From assembly GCA_013400155.1 (NCBI GenBank), contig VXBM01000239.1, positions 851,460-915,459 on the forward strand: DNA of 64,000 bases, in the 5' to 3' direction. The translations under genes and the position numbers were made by a program. Position 1 is the stretch's first letter. Every line of letters starts with the position of its first letter. A model generated the notes under the pieces. It made no database searches. It saw only the letters and a list, made by a program, of their open reading frames with translations, and was not told where the DNA came from. Origin of the DNA: Helopsaltes ochotensis. Taxonomy: Eukaryota; Chordata; Aves; Passeriformes; Locustellidae. Shown here one piece after another: positions 29,301 through 39,452 of the stretch.

Positions 29301-32300
29301 CTCCATTTTCAAAATTAATCCCATTTGATCAGATGCATCCCTTGCAGAAGGGTACAGTGATGCAAACCAGAGACCAAACAGCTCCCCAAAGTAGCACTTA
29401 AGGGTATTTTCTGTTTCTAAAATTCTGCATTTATTCTACAAGTTCAGACTACAGAGCAACATCTTACTGAAAATCAGATTTTGATGAAGTACGATTACTG
29501 CAGCTCAAGTAATATTACAGATTTATACTTGTATTATTCAAGTATTTCACACTAGTTGCTATGCACTTGCCTTATAACTGCCATTAAAACAATTTCAGGG
29601 GGAAGCGAAGACTACAAAAGCATTTTTCTGAGCAAATATGAACAGACGCAGTTTGCTTATGTCTAAAACACAAACGAAGGGTATGTAACATTATGCACCA
29701 GAATTAACTTCAGCCAGTATCTTTTCCTCATAAAATAAGTCATTGCTAAGAAAAAACATCACACTGGGACGTTCTTTGTGAATTCATTGTTTTTCTAAGT
29801 ATTGGAATTCATTGCACAAGAATAAATTTCTCAGCTAAATCAATATAAACTAATCAGAAGGTAATAAATCTAATCCAATGGATAGTACAGCATCAGAAGA
29901 GCTTCTAAGCAGGTATGTGGAAAATTAGTTGCTCCCAAAAGATTCGGAAGCTATTTCATTACTTGAAACTATTAATGCTGGTATAAGAGGTACGGCAAAG
30001 AACACACCTTCATGAGCATGATTATAATATGAGACTTCTATAGAAAATAATTTCAACCCCTGCAATTTTACATTTCATACAAAGCACGTAGGCATTGCAA
30101 AAAACCCTAAAGATGTGCATTATTCTAGTCAATATTCTTACAAGATTTTCAAGTTTACTAATTGGTTTAAGATTCAAATTGATTTTACAGTGACATGGAA
30201 TTTCGTTCCACAAGTATTTCTGAATAAAAGCCTTAACAGTATTTGAGGCCATTATTTTACACTGCAGCTCTGCATTCCATGAAGCACTGCTTTGAAATGA
30301 ATCCCCCCCTGCTTTCCCCACACAGAAGCATGTTAGTCATTAACACTTGCAAAGTCAATACCTATGTATTTACAAATATAAACACCTTTAAACAATAGCC
30401 ACTACATCCCTCAATAACACTCAGGATATAGCTCTTCTTTTGCATATAGTGGTATTTAAGCAAAAAGACCACAGTTATTTCCTACAAAGCCAAGTTCGTT
30501 AAATTTATAAAAATCTAGACAGAACAGTAATATTTGCTCTTCTCTGAGGACAAGGTAACCTGCTGCAGGATTATGATCTTTTTACTGACAAAAATAGCAT
30601 TTTCAGAATTCAGACACACCTGTAGTTTCCTGAGCAGCTGTAGTTTCCTTCTCTCTCAGAAGGTATAAGCGCTCCCTGGCTTCTCTCTCCTCATCCCACC
30701 ACATATTTATAGGACCACTCTTCATTCTTAAGAAATGCCACCATTCAAAAAAAGGAGATGCTCTTGAACAAGCATCTCCTTGTTGGAAAGGTGCTGTAGC
30801 CTCAAAAGCTTCACTTAATAGAAAGAGACAGCCAGCACTGAACTCGGTTCCTAAAATCAGTAGGTAGGTAAAAGTGACAAGACTTGAAAAATTGCTCCCC
30901 ATGCTTCCAGTTTAATTTTCCAAGACACAAACTGCAGAAGGCAAAGATTTGCCACACCATTAATAACATTTCTACTTGCTGTTAGATTGACACCTATGCT
31001 TAAGATTTATTAAGTTACTACAATCAAACTGAAAATATTCAGTTAACCAAGGCTTTGTCGTGCTTTAAAAATTGAGCTTGAAAGCTGCTCTACTTTCTAA
31101 ACTATTACTGAGAAGCGATGTGTCAGAACAAGCACAGCTCTCAATAGGTAACACATGGAAATTGTTCCAAATCTTCCACACCACTTCTGTTCCGCTTGTT
31201 TCAACAACAGAAGGAATTTAAGTTAGAGACTCCAAACATGTTTTAAGAATAAAATGCTTGCTGACCCCTAAAAGGGGCATATCTGAAATACCATTTTCTA
31301 ACTAAACCTATTAATGAAAAAAAAGCACTTTATGCTCCACTAGCAGTTTGCAGAAGAGCAACAGAATGCTGTTTCAGAAACACCACTGGTGAAGCCAGTA
31401 GAAGACAAAGTTTTCAATGTAGCAGATATGCAAAAATATATCAGCTATTTTGATACAAATTTGTGTTATGACAAAGCCCAAATACTTACATTTGGGAACA
31501 AATTACAATAGTGACAGTTGAAAAAGCTAAGTCAGTACAGTATGCTACTATCAAGACTGCAAGTGAACAATAAAGCCAGCTCTGTTCTAAACAGATGCTC
31601 ACTGAGTACAGTGGTAACCATATACTGAACAAACTGAAAACAAAATAAAGAGGCAGGACCCTTAATTCAACAAGGTCCTGGAGTGAGAAATATAATGTAA
31701 GTTCAGACTATCACATTGCACGGACAAGAAAGCAAAATTAAAAATTCACAAGGTCAGCTTACTTAAGCCATCAGATGTGAGGCCACGACACAAGCAAAAA
31801 TAACTGTCTGAAGTACCCTGTCCATACCACTGGTGAGCAGCTAAGAAACAAAACACTCTTTGCTTTCATATCCGTATCTAACTACAGACCCAACTTGTGT
31901 AACACTCACAGCAAGTGAAGTATGTGCTCAAATATTTCTGTTTACAAAACAGAATGGTGCATGTGAAGCCATGATGACTCATTTCATTTAATTAGGTCAA
32001 TAGCAAGCACTGTAACAAAACTGACTTGCACTTGGTATCCTTCATACTTTGCTGAATAGAAAGGGGATGGTTTTGTGACTGACCCCATGCCCCAGATAAC
32101 TACAAATTTGTCTTGTTTGAGTAATAATAATCAGTAGTGATTGAAGGTCTAGAATTTTGCTGAACTGCATACGATTTATCAGCTTTGAAGTTCTAGAGAT
32201 CATCCTCTCAACCATGAGAATTTAGATGGTTTCAGACTCCGGAGTGGTATTTTTGTGCCAGTAACACACTCCAGTGTCCTCTACAAACCTTCATTAGATA

Positions 32301-35218
32301 AGTGTCTGTTCCTATTAACACAATGCTACTATCACTGCTTCCCATTCCCAACACTGCCTCTCGAAGAAAAAAGCCCAACCACTTAACAGCCCTTTGTACA
32401 GTAATAAGCCTGATGACAAAATTATAAAACTTCACGTTGCTGTGATAATAAATAGTACATGAAGAATCAGAAACAAAATGTAATAGTTCAGTGCAGAAAG
32501 AAAAAAAGGTGACCCATTTCATGGAACAGAAAAAGAATTTTATTATTTTACTTACAATTCACAAATGATCCATTAAAAGCTAAAAGTAATTATCTTAAGC
32601 ATGCTAATAAACCACCCTCTCACCCTTACTTGCTTTATATGCACAGTTGCTTCAGTGACTGTGCAAAAATTGTGCTGCAGTTTACTTACGAGCTTTCAGG
32701 CAATCAATATACATTCACTCAGTCACAGCCGAAGACATACAAAGCTTCAAAACAAAGATTATTTTTTCTGAAAATCATAATATTTTACAAATGAAAACCT
32801 CATACCAACAAACCTCATACCCCATTTTTCAGTGTGAACAGAAGATGTATGGGATCAATACATTTAGAAGTTACTGAAGAATGGAATTGCAGTTAAATCA
32901 CCAAATGTAAACGTCTATCCTTAGTTCTACTATCAGCTGCTTCTAATAGTATCCAACACTGTTCCCCTTGTTGCCAGCTTCCCACTCAAAAAAACAAATA
33001 ACAGCATGTCCTATTGCATGAGTATTTTATGTACTATTTCTGCAGTGTGACAACATTTTTTGTATGCCATGAAAGTCTTATTTATGCTTGGAATGGTTTA
33101 TTGAATTATTACCAAGTGTTTTTGTATAAATACAACTTAACATTAAAACTATTGTCCCAAAGCTCAGTTTTCTTGCTTAGTTTTCCAGAAAGTTTTAAAA
33201 TATTTTAGCTTCTCATTGCTCAACAATGAGACAAACACAGCCCTTCAAGTGTAAGCACCAAGCCAGGTAGGAAATAAGCTACGTGAGCAGCACAGGATTT
33301 CCACAATATGCTTTGTCACATACTGCCTCGGTGGGTCCCTCTTCTCCAGCTCAAATATTAGCAAAGAGATTTGCTTAACAGAGGATATAGGACTTAACAG
33401 TGAAGTTTCTGCATAGACTGCACAGCATGTTGAATTTAAAAAAAAATCCAAAAGAACTCACTCAAGTACTACAAAGGAGACATTAAAGCAAATAAAGTAT
33501 ATAAGAGATAAAAGAAAAAAAAATAAAGCAAAGATGTTTATAACTCCCCATAACCAAAGTTGCACAATAAAATAAATTGTAACAGCAGTCAGAGATAAAA
33601 GAACAGCAATAAGCCCTGGCATCTTTCTCTCACTTCTACAGCTACAGACAGCAGGAGTCTAGTATTTGTAAACAAAAAATACCCCAAATTTTTATAATGG
33701 ACATCCTCCAGTAGGACAATACAACATTTCTGTGCTTCAGCCACAACAAAAAATATGCAGAGTCAAATAGTAAAAATCCAAACCAAACAAAAATCCCCAG
33801 GGTTTTCATAAAACCCTTATCACAGTGTCTAAGAGAGACTTCTGAATTTCTATCTACAGGCATAAACAACACTGTTTTGATTATATTCACTCATTTTGTC
33901 AATTCTGTGCACAAAAAGTAATTGCCACAGGTCCCCTGAGTTCAGCAAATATTTTATTAAAGATGAAAGAGTATAAAGACAAATGTAAAAAAACCAATTA
34001 AAGCAACAGAAGTTGGTACTCCAAGTCCACAAAAAAACAATTACTACATTTAAGAAAAAAATCCAAGAAAATTCCATTCTTTAGAACATGAAATCTTAGT
34101 TTAGCATGTAGACAAACTGGTTTTATACCTAATTGGAAAAAAATGCTACTGCTGGCAAAGGGAAAAGCTAGAGGAGGAAGGAACAGCAAAACAAAGCTCA
34201 GATAGGAACCACATGGAGTCACTGCCCTCAGAAAAATGTATGTGCACATTATAGCAGGGAGACCACACTCTCCCAAGGTCACACACAAAATGTTGTTCAG
34301 CAAGATAAGGGGATCAAATATTTTTGTCAAGTAAATAAAGGATCATGGTTCAACTGTTTACAGAATTTCAGATGCTATGGTCTATTCTTACCTTTTGCAG
34401 GCTAGTAGGATTTAGCTGGGTTTTATCTATTATTTTCACAGCAACCTTGGGAAAAAAACAAACAATTATGAATTACTAAACTCAGAAGAAGGTTTGAACA
34501 AAAATATATTGCACCTCTGTGAGCAAGAGTGTTGATGCACACATGCATGTGTGTCTACTTCTATAGATTTTATCAAGCAAAATTCTCTAACCTATTAAGA
34601 TTTACCAGCAGGAACTTGAAACTTTGCCACCAAGAAATCTCTGTCTGTGTTTGGACTAAACGCTAGCTTGTCCAGGCTCTCCAAACACAAGATGTATCTA
34701 TTAACAGATCACCAACACCAATAAAATCTGCCAATCTGCCTATCAATACTTTTCTCTTCAGTTTTAGGAATGCTTGGGGATGAACAGACACCTTCCCAGC
34801 CCCAAAATACCATTTGCTGCATTACAAACATTTTGACCCTTTCACCAAGAAGCTACATTTTAAAAAGGGGGTGGGTGGGTGATTAGGTGGAAACTCAGGC
34901 ATGTCAGGTAACAACTTCTATATCCTGAAACAGCTTCTGGAAGAAATACTTATCATAAAGATAGCCACAGAAAACGAATCAGACTGTCAGTCTTTTTTTT
35001 TTTTCAAGGCTTACCTCTCTTCCAGTAAGCACATGCCTTGCCAGCTTCACTTTGGCAAAATTTCCTTTTCCTATTGTTTTCAGTAAGCGATAATTTCCAA
35101 TGTGAGGATGCTCTTCATTTGTGGATGTGATGGAGTTCCTACATCGGGGGATGTTTTGTCTGCTACTTGACTTGATAGGCTGGATGTGTGGTTCAGTGTA
35201 TCCATCCACAGAGGTGTG
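2017..35218 (-). CDS. MARK1: MARK1 serine/threonine kinase, coding exons 2-18 (exon 1 not visible)
   Basis: Seventeen exons on the minus strand join in phase to 2,331 nt: 776 codons plus stop. With a 17-codon first exon, as I recall for human, the protein would be about 793 residues against 795 in human. Order of domains: N-terminal header, kinase domain (about 60-311), UBA (about 337-374), long Ser/Arg-rich spacer, KA1 (last ~100). MARK kinases phosphorylate KXGS motifs in tau, MAP2 and MAP4, release them from microtubules, and act in cell polarity and neuronal migration. The spacer and C-terminal exons identify MARK1 rather than MARK2, 3 or 4: the tail contains DYEQKERFLLFCVHGDARQD, which I recall as specific to MARK1. 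Positions below use numbering that assumes 17 residues from exon 1. No frameshift or internal stop is seen, so the gene looks intact apart from the gap. Confidence 0.97.
2372..4434 (-). other. MARK1 intron 17
   Basis: Contains the hAT-type MITE 78 bases upstream of the KA1 exon acceptor (in transcript direction). The rest is AT-rich, and I see no gene or other repeat in it. Confidence 0.9.
2449..2607. mobile_element. hAT (Charlie-like) MITE, about 159 bp
   Basis: Ends are inverted copies: CAGGGGTTTCTAAACT on the left and AAGTTTGGAAACCCCTG on the right (one mismatch inside the shared core). CAGGGGT...AAACT is the typical hAT-Charlie terminus. Flanking octamers TTCTTGAA and CTCTACAA match at 5 of 8 positions and both resemble the nTCTAGAn target of this group. 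No transposase is present, so the element is non-autonomous. Confidence 0.7.
4435..4479 (-). CDS. MARK1: MARK1 exon 17: 45-bp cassette exon
   Basis: Encodes DPSEGEASGRTDTS with a split Arg at each end (phase 2/2). Because its length is a multiple of three, exon 16 can join exon 18 in frame without it (AG|G in both cases), giving a form 15 residues shorter. I recall that human MARK1 isoforms differ by this segment. Acceptor TTTTGAG is weak, donor TCAAG|GTGAGG is good. Confidence 0.93.
4840..5060. repeat. Possible ancient amniote interspersed repeat
   Basis: CCATGCTTAAGCACACTCAA and CTGCTTAACTTTAGGCAAAT followed by GACTTCAGTGAGA resemble the AAGCACATGCTTAACTTTAAG...GACTTCAATGGGA pattern that I recall from old repeats in turtles, crocodiles and birds. 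It is strongly diverged, and the family name cannot be settled by eye. Confidence 0.35.
7021..7060. repeat. 20-bp tandem duplication
   Basis: Two adjacent 20-base units, both starting TGGTTACAATA, match at 16 of 20 positions. The pair lies about 170 bases inside intron 16 from the exon 16 donor. Confidence 0.8.
7232..7483 (-). CDS. MARK1: MARK1 exon 16: spacer with aPKC-type site; CpG-rich
   Basis: 252 nt encoding ATQRVPAASPSAHSISTTTP and onward to ISKITSKFVR plus two bases. FPRGSSSRSTFHGEQLRERR contains the Thr (about T611) matching the aPKC site known in MARKs, whose phosphorylation moves the kinase off membranes. The acceptor is CCCAGCAG, a tandem NAGNAG; I took the distal AG. The proximal one would start the exon at 7486 and add one Ser. 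The donor CGCAG|GTTGGT is non-consensus at +3. The exon carries 22 CpGs, very unlike its AT-rich surroundings. Confidence 0.95.
7484..8289 (-). other. MARK1 intron 15
   Basis: 806 bp of AT-rich sequence. The 3' end carries the tandem CAGCAG acceptor. Nothing else recognised. Confidence 0.88.
8290..8448 (-). CDS. MARK1: MARK1 exon 15: spacer
   Basis: 159 nt encoding LTEMSASSASSAGSAVASVS, then ARPRHQKSMSASGHPIKVTL and onward to TEAYRP. The acceptor (GGAAAAG|C) is weak, with its pyrimidine run about 20-45 nt upstream. Compared with the human protein as I recall it, this exon is two residues shorter around the Ala/Ser/Val stretch. Confidence 0.95.
8449..10599 (-). other. MARK1 intron 14
   Basis: 2.15 kb, very A/T-rich, with many short homopolymer runs. 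No gene or clear repeat recognised. Confidence 0.88.
10600..10700 (-). CDS. MARK1: MARK1 exon 14: RRNTYVCER spacer exon
   Basis: 101 nt encoding NNVFSGSGMTRRNTYVCERS and onward to IQNGKDN plus two bases of Ser. RRNTYVCER is highly conserved in the MARK family. Found by phase and motif. Acceptor TTCTAG, donor AATAG|GTATTG. Confidence 0.95.
10701..13276 (-). other. MARK1 intron 13
   Basis: 2.6 kb without coding signal. Short open frames on both strands show no family resemblance. Confidence 0.88.
13277..13470 (-). CDS. MARK1: MARK1 exon 13: spacer
   Basis: 194 nt encoding GPSIPPAVSYTKRSQANSVE and onward to LVGPERKKSSAVTS. The donor is ACCAGT|GTGAGT. A second GT two bases upstream (CCA|GTGTGA) would shift the frame, so the downstream one was chosen because exon 14 needs phase 0. 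Confidence 0.95.
13471..14524 (-). other. MARK1 intron 12
   Basis: 1.05 kb, AT-rich, nothing recognised. Confidence 0.88.
14525..14678 (-). CDS. MARK1: MARK1 exon 12: first spacer exon
   Basis: 51 codons plus one base, starting FEAGDSLSSSNLGQRSRPSS and ending NQKQRRFSDH. Ser-rich and basic, presumed disordered, with RRFSDH as a plausible basophilic phosphosite. Acceptor TTGTAG, donor CCACG|GTGGGC. Confidence 0.96.
14679..15908 (-). other. MARK1 intron 11
   Basis: 1.23 kb between the UBA exon and the first spacer exon. A 93-codon plus-strand open frame in it has no recognisable similarity. Nothing else seen. Confidence 0.88.
15909..16021 (-). CDS. MARK1: MARK1 exon 11: UBA domain
   Basis: 113 nt encoding DIMVTMGFSREEIHESLVNQ and onward to LLLGRKPPE. 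MGF and the LLLGRK helix are UBA hallmarks. In MARKs this domain folds back on the kinase and tunes activity rather than acting mainly as a ubiquitin receptor. Acceptor TTTCAG, donor CTGAA|GTAAGT. Confidence 0.97.
16022..16634 (-). other. MARK1 intron 10
   Basis: 613 bp, AT-rich, nothing recognised. Confidence 0.88.
16635..16734 (-). CDS. MARK1: MARK1 exon 10: kinase end and acidic linker
   Basis: 100 nt encoding QIMKDRWMNVGHEEEELKPY and onward to TKRI plus one base. RWMN closes the kinase fold. The acidic EEEELKPYTEPEPDF segment matches the common-docking linker before UBA. Acceptor ATTAG, donor ATAG|GTAAGA. Confidence 0.97.
16735..20760 (-). other. MARK1 intron 9
   Basis: 4.0 kb with a T13 run close to exon 9 (about 20624-20636). 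No gene or clear transposon seen. Confidence 0.88.
20761..20880 (-). CDS. MARK1: MARK1 exon 9: end of kinase large lobe
   Basis: 40 codons, phase 0/0, from ELRERVLRGKYRIPFY to NPIKRGSLE. It is separated from exon 8 by an intron of only 83 bp, the shortest in the gene. Acceptor TTACAG, donor TGGAA|GTAAGT. Confidence 0.97.
20881..20963 (-). other. MARK1 intron 8, 83 bp
   Basis: Short intron between two kinase exons with standard GTACAG and TTACAG ends. Read-through would add codons and then meet a stop, so retention would truncate the kinase. Confidence 0.93.
20964..21200 (-). CDS. MARK1: MARK1 exon 8: DFG and activation loop
   Basis: 79 codons, phase 0/0. It contains DFG (about 200-202), then the activation loop LDTFCGSPPYAAPE. 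The Thr (about T215) matches the LKB1/TAO activating site and the Ser (about S219) the inhibitory GSK3 site known in the family. It ends in SGSLPFDGQNLK. Acceptor TCTTAG, donor TAAAG|GTACAG. Confidence 0.98.
21201..24873 (-). other. MARK1 intron 7
   Basis: 3.7 kb. A less AT-rich patch lies at about 23.4-23.9 kb with open frames on both strands. I recognise no family there. Confidence 0.88.
24874..24930 (-). CDS. MARK1: MARK1 exon 7: catalytic loop HRDLK
   Basis: 19 codons, phase 0/0, ending in IVHRDLK. The aspartate (about D182) is the catalytic base. The residue before IVHRDLK is Cys here (CHQKC); I recall Tyr in human MARK1. Acceptor TTTCAG, donor TTAAG|GTAGGT. Confidence 0.97.
24931..25925 (-). 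other. MARK1 intron 6
   Basis: 995 bp, AT-rich, nothing recognised. Confidence 0.88.
25926..25996 (-). CDS. MARK1: MARK1 exon 6: alpha-D/alpha-E region
   Basis: 71 nt encoding EVFDYLVAHGRMKEKEARSK and FRQ, after completing a split Gly codon. It is part of the large lobe of the kinase. Acceptor ATCAG, donor GGCAG|GTATGA. Confidence 0.96.
25997..26949 (-). other. MARK1 intron 5
   Basis: 953 bp with a patch of higher GC at about 26.42-26.88 kb that is open for 122 codons on the sense strand (26416-26784). It lacks recognisable domains and splice signals, so I treat it as intron. Confidence 0.85.
26950..27015 (-). CDS. MARK1: MARK1 exon 5: kinase hinge
   Basis: 66 nt, phase 1/1, encoding [23 protein letters not shown] with both end codons split. 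LVMEYASGG is the hinge between the kinase lobes. Acceptor TTGCAG, donor GGGG|GTAAGT. Confidence 0.97.
27016..28133 (-). other. MARK1 intron 4
   Basis: 1.1 kb with a C/A-rich patch near 27462-27478. Nothing else recognised. Confidence 0.88.
28134..28182 (-). CDS. MARK1: MARK1 exon 4: alpha-C helix
   Basis: 49 nt encoding LFREVRIMKILNHPNI plus the first base of a Val codon. The glutamate of REVRIMK is the alpha-C residue that pairs with the VAVK lysine. Acceptor GACAG, donor ATTG|GTAGGA. Confidence 0.97.
28183..34391 (-). other. MARK1 intron 3
   Basis: 6.2 kb. It contains a short perfect hairpin and tandem duplication at 28451-28512. The rest is AT-rich with no gene or transposon that I can identify. 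Confidence 0.88.
28451..28512. repeat. Hairpin and 22-bp tandem duplication
   Basis: TCTGGAGT-TTC-ACTCCAGA is a perfect 8-bp stem with a 3-base loop. Directly after it, two copies of an AAACCCCACAGACTATT unit follow at a 22-base period. Confidence 0.75.
34392..34445 (-). CDS. MARK1: MARK1 exon 3: VAVK lysine
   Basis: 18 codons, phase 0/0. It starts VAVKIIDKTQ. The lysine of VAVK (about K89) is the invariant kinase lysine that contacts ATP phosphates. Acceptor CCAAG, donor AAAAG|GTAAGA. Confidence 0.97.
34446..35014 (-). other. MARK1 intron 2
   Basis: 569 bp. Contains the 16-bp palindrome CACACATGCATGTGTG at 34538-34553 within 19 bases of strict purine/pyrimidine alternation, and a T12 run next to the exon 2 donor. 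Confidence 0.9.
35015..35218 (-). CDS. MARK1: MARK1 exon 2: N-terminal header and glycine-rich loop
   Basis: 68 codons, phase 0 at both ends, acceptor TTGCAG and donor GAG|GTAAGC. It begins HTSVDGYTEP and ends HVLTGRE. The ATP-binding P-loop IGKGNFAKVKLA lies in its last third (about residues 66-77). It carries no start codon, so translation must begin in an upstream exon. Confidence 0.97.
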
Positions 35219-35435
35219 CTGCAAGGCAGACAAAATAGTTGCGAATTTAGCTACTCGGATTTTAGACAACTGCAACAGAATAGACCACAAGCATAAAAAG
35301 ATGTAAAGGGGAGTAATTTATTTAACTTTCACAATATAACCGATAAACTCTGGATGGCAGCCTAAGGAGAAAATGCTGCCTTCGGGCTGAGTTCAATACA
35401 TGTCTCATGAAAAAGTCTGCAGAAAGATTTTACCA

Positions 35436-35502
35436 CCTCCAAAAAAAAAACCAAACAAACAAACAAAAAAAAAAACCCAAAAAACCCCCACCAAAAACCA
35501 CT
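35436..35502. repeat. A-rich low-complexity tract (CAAA)n
   Basis: Runs of A interrupted by C, including CAAACAAACAAACAAA, just upstream of exon 2 in transcript direction. On the MARK1 strand it reads as T with G runs. Confidence 0.85.
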
Positions 35503-38229
35503 AGATATCTAGGCAGTAATCTACAAACCATTACAGACTTTTTTTGAACATGCCACACCACACAGTATAGCACTACGTTGCAAATAAATTTGTATAACCA
35601 TAATCAAAATTAGTCTTTTAAAAATACACTGTACAAAATATACTTGTACGTTGGCATATTTGGAAACAAGGTTTCACTCTATTTTTTGTTAACTTTCTCA
35701 GTCAAATGACACTACCAATTTTTTTTTCAAGTAAACTTTGTTCCCCTAACATGTTTGCATCTTTTTAAGTTTTATTTAAGTAGCAAACTATCTACATCTT
35801 TATTTAAAAATAACTATTCTTTAAAAGTCCACGACATTGCATAAAATATTTTAAATCTCAAAAGTCTGAAGAACTAAAAGGAAGTTATTTTTAATGCATG
35901 CCAACACATCATCCCACATTAAATGTTAGTCACTGAAATCTGCAGTGCTTCTGTACTCTAACTTCCAAGTATATAAGGGGCAAGTTACAGATGGGGCCTG
36001 GAATTTTTCCAAGGAGAAACCAAAGTAATGGAAAATGTCAAAGGAGTGCAAAGTGTTTCAGTATTTCAAATACTTTCTAAGAGTGGCAGATGGGTACAAA
36101 TGTTTAACAGGTAAAATTTAGCTTCTAATCTTTAAGTTACAGACTTTGAAGGCTGGCAAATACTGGAGGCAGAGAGTGTCTTCCCAGTGCAGTTTTTAGA
36201 TTTGTAGCACGAAAGGCATGCTTACTCCCAGCTAAGCATAAAGCACCAATAGACACCTGAATATTTCCCGTCACTGATTACCTCGACTAAAAAGTGGGTA
36301 TCTTTGTAGAAAGCACTAACGAGCCTGTTCCTAGATCCTTGACCTTAAGCTGAAAGCAGAGTCTGAGCGCAGCTGGAGTTCTACTGCTTCTCCCAATACC
36401 CAACCTAACGTTGGGCTGTGCTGATCTCATCCACCATTTCTTATGGAATTATTTTCACATACAACCAGAATTTAAAGCAGTACTTCCAGCTTCAGTGTGC
36501 ATTTGTTGGAGATTGAAGTCAATCCTCTCTTGTAAACACTCAGGCTTTCAGACAGTCCCACTGAACCAGGCGAGATTATTTCAGGACATAAGCAGTAGTG
36601 CAATTGGGAAAAGTAGCAAACAGCTGCAACACAACCGGAAAAAACAAGGAGTATACCACAACCAGAATGTTCTTCCCAAATGTAGCACAACCCTGCTTAC
36701 ATCACCTCCAGCATTATTAATTATTCACTACGGCCAAGAGAACAGCCCTAAATATAATTTTGTCTTTTCATTGCGTGAGTTCTTCCACAAAATACTACTG
36801 TACTCCCACTGCTAAACTGTTTTCCAAATTACTGGAGAACTAAGCAAGCCAGGCATGTTTAGGTTCTGTATATCAGACGAATTTATTCGGCTGTGAAGTA
36901 ACACGCTAGTAATAGTATTTATTCTTTAGAAGCACATCATTAAAATGTTTTCTGTGGACTTTGAAAGAGAAGATCAGAAGGGCAGCTCAAGGCAAACACG
37001 CTTTAAAACATTCCTTCAGCATCAGACACATGTGATAAACCACAACCCAAAGAAAAGCCTCCCCTAAAAATACAACCTGCAAAATCAGTATCTGTATGGT
37101 GCTAACAATGAACATTTCAGCTGTACTTAGAAACCCCATCCAGGGCTACAGCACTGTGCTACACAGTGAATTTTTAGAAGTCTTTGAGCCTCTTTACTCT
37201 TTACTGCATTAGATCTTCACTACAGGAAATACAATGCCTACCAGAAGCATTAGCAATCCTAATATCAGTTGCCAATTTCATATTCTTCACAGGATTAGCC
37301 TACTCCAAGCAGATACCTGAAGGGATCTCTAAGAGAAACAGTTGGACAGACTCAACCAATACCATGGGCAAAGGGGAAGATGCCTTCACAGGAGACATCA
37401 TTTCAATGCAGATAGAACAGGGAAAGCATTACTTAATCAAAGTAATAGTATAACAGTACAGAACCTGAAGAGGAAAAAAAGGTCACGATGATTCTGGGTT
37501 TTAGTCTTTTTGTGACAAAAAAACAAAGCCACTCTGGATGGTTCCTAATTATTCCTTCTCAAACAGATTCTCTTCAGAGTCAACCAACCATTCTCTCCAG
37601 CTACGCCCAAGGATGACAGAAATCATGCATAAAGAAGGTCAAATTACCTAGTTTGAGAGCCACACATAAATAAATATAAACAATTTCTGAATTTGAACAG
37701 CACTGAATGAAATTCAAATTGTTCTTGCAATAGGTCTCTTTTCTGCACATAAAAAGCTTGCTATTGTTGGAAGGTAAAGAGGAATTTAAAGTAGAAACTT
37801 ACCAACAACTAAAAATCAACACTCAGTGAAATTGAAACAAAATTTTGAGAAGTTTAAAAAAAAATAAAAATTGAGGTCAAATAACAGTACCTCAGCGATT
37901 ATTTCCAAAGACTACTAAAGCTAAATTTCACAGAAGTATGCAGCATCCACACTGTCTAGAAGGCCAGCTATATAGTTTTCAGATCCTTCTGGTCCATTAC
38001 AATATGCTCATTCATTATGCATCAGCTACTATGTGGCTATTTAAAATTCCATTTCAGTAGAACAATCTCTAAATTCTGAGAAATTTTTCAGGGTGCTGGA
38101 AACAAAGGGGCTGTAAAAACCAACACTCTCCTTGAAGTTCATTGTCATCTAAAAACAATTCCAGCCAACAAGCTGCATTTCCCACAGAAGATTTTAATTA
38201 GAGATTCTGTTATATCATTAGATACCCTG

Positions 38230-38233
<4 letters not shown>

Positions 38234-38261
<28 letters not shown>
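38234..38261. repeat. (TA)14 microsatellite
   Basis: 28 bases of perfect TA alternation abutting the first member of the diverged repeat pair. The second member has only a short ATATATGTA at the same place, so the run probably grew from that seed. Confidence 0.97.
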
Positions 38262-38264
<3 letters not shown>

Positions 38265-38384
38265 GTAGAGGGAAACATTACCTTACTAGTACATCATAAA
38301 CATGATTCAATATATTCAATTTACATCAGTGTAAAATAAAGTCTCTAGAAATAAACACGAAATTATGTTTCTTAAAATAAATGC
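38261..38384. repeat. Diverged repeat pair, copy 1
   Basis: Shares with copy 2 a colinear series of blocks: GGGAAACATT, TTACTAGTA, CATAAACATGA, AATATA, then TAAAATAAAGTCTC, AGAAATAAACAC and GTTTCTTAAAATA. Similarity ends at about AATGC on the right. Either a local duplication or two insertions of an unnamed family. Confidence 0.8.
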
Positions 38385-39452
38385 AACTTTAAACAAAAAT
38401 AGGGTGAAGCATTAACAAATTTATGGCTGAAACAGTTTATTAGAGCATTTAGATATTTTGCACATTAGTCTAGCATTTTAAAACAAGAAAGTAACCCGTG
38501 CAAAACAAAATCCACGTTCTCAGGAATCTCTAAGTATTTCTAGCATTCAATTTAAAATTGCAACAGAAGAGACCTTGATTTAACACTTACTGCTCCATAC
38601 CAGCTCTGTTTCTGGCATGTCCCACCAGGCTTGTTACAGAAAGCCAAGGGCAGTAAGACCACAAGAGAGTTAACCTGACTCATTGCTTCTCAAAGTTATC
38701 ATTTTCTTCGTTTACCCAAGGTAACTTTGGCAAAGCAAGATGACCCGATGGTCAGACCATCTTTAAGAAAGTGCAGAAGAACTAACTCCACCAAGTAGGT
38801 ACAATGTGTAGGTTTCACTGCCTCACATATTCAGCATTCTTTAGCCACTTGCTAGCCACTGGAGTGGTACTCTCAGGGATAATACACTGCAATCAAACTT
38901 ACAACATCACCTATATTAACTGCTGCTACGGCTTGGTCTTAAAAATTCCCCCAAACCATTACAGTCATCAATCCGCACAGCCTTTCTCAATCAAACAACA
39001 CTGAAGGCCTCTATAGTCCTTCATAGTAAGAGGGTAATTTCCACACATGAATATGCCTACAAACACACCTCACTTGATTAAACAATCCTCTTAGTCCTGA
39101 ATTTTCCTCATCTTCATTTATCACACAGCAAATTCCTTGGTAGAGTCAGCCCATGGAAGCAAAGTCTGCACATGAAGTTCTAGAAAAGGCAAAACATCAC
39201 ACTTTTCTCTCTCAGTATTTTCTGTCCTATCCTGGACATAAGTATGTTGCAGCCAATTTTTATATTCATAACTCCTACCATTTCCAAGCATGTGCCATAC
39301 ACATGAGCATTTGTAACAGCTATCATATTTTGCAAATATGCAAATACTTTTCAAAATGGCTAGCCCAGACAGAGGGAATCTGGAGGGTTGAGAAGACAGT
39401 CTTCTAAATAGCTCTGATCTGTAACAGTTTTGCTCTTAATATATGTATTAAA

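Noticed and set aside
36411..36815. 134-codon plus-strand open frame in intron 1
   Set aside because: Antisense to a long intron, no recognisable motif, length expected by chance.
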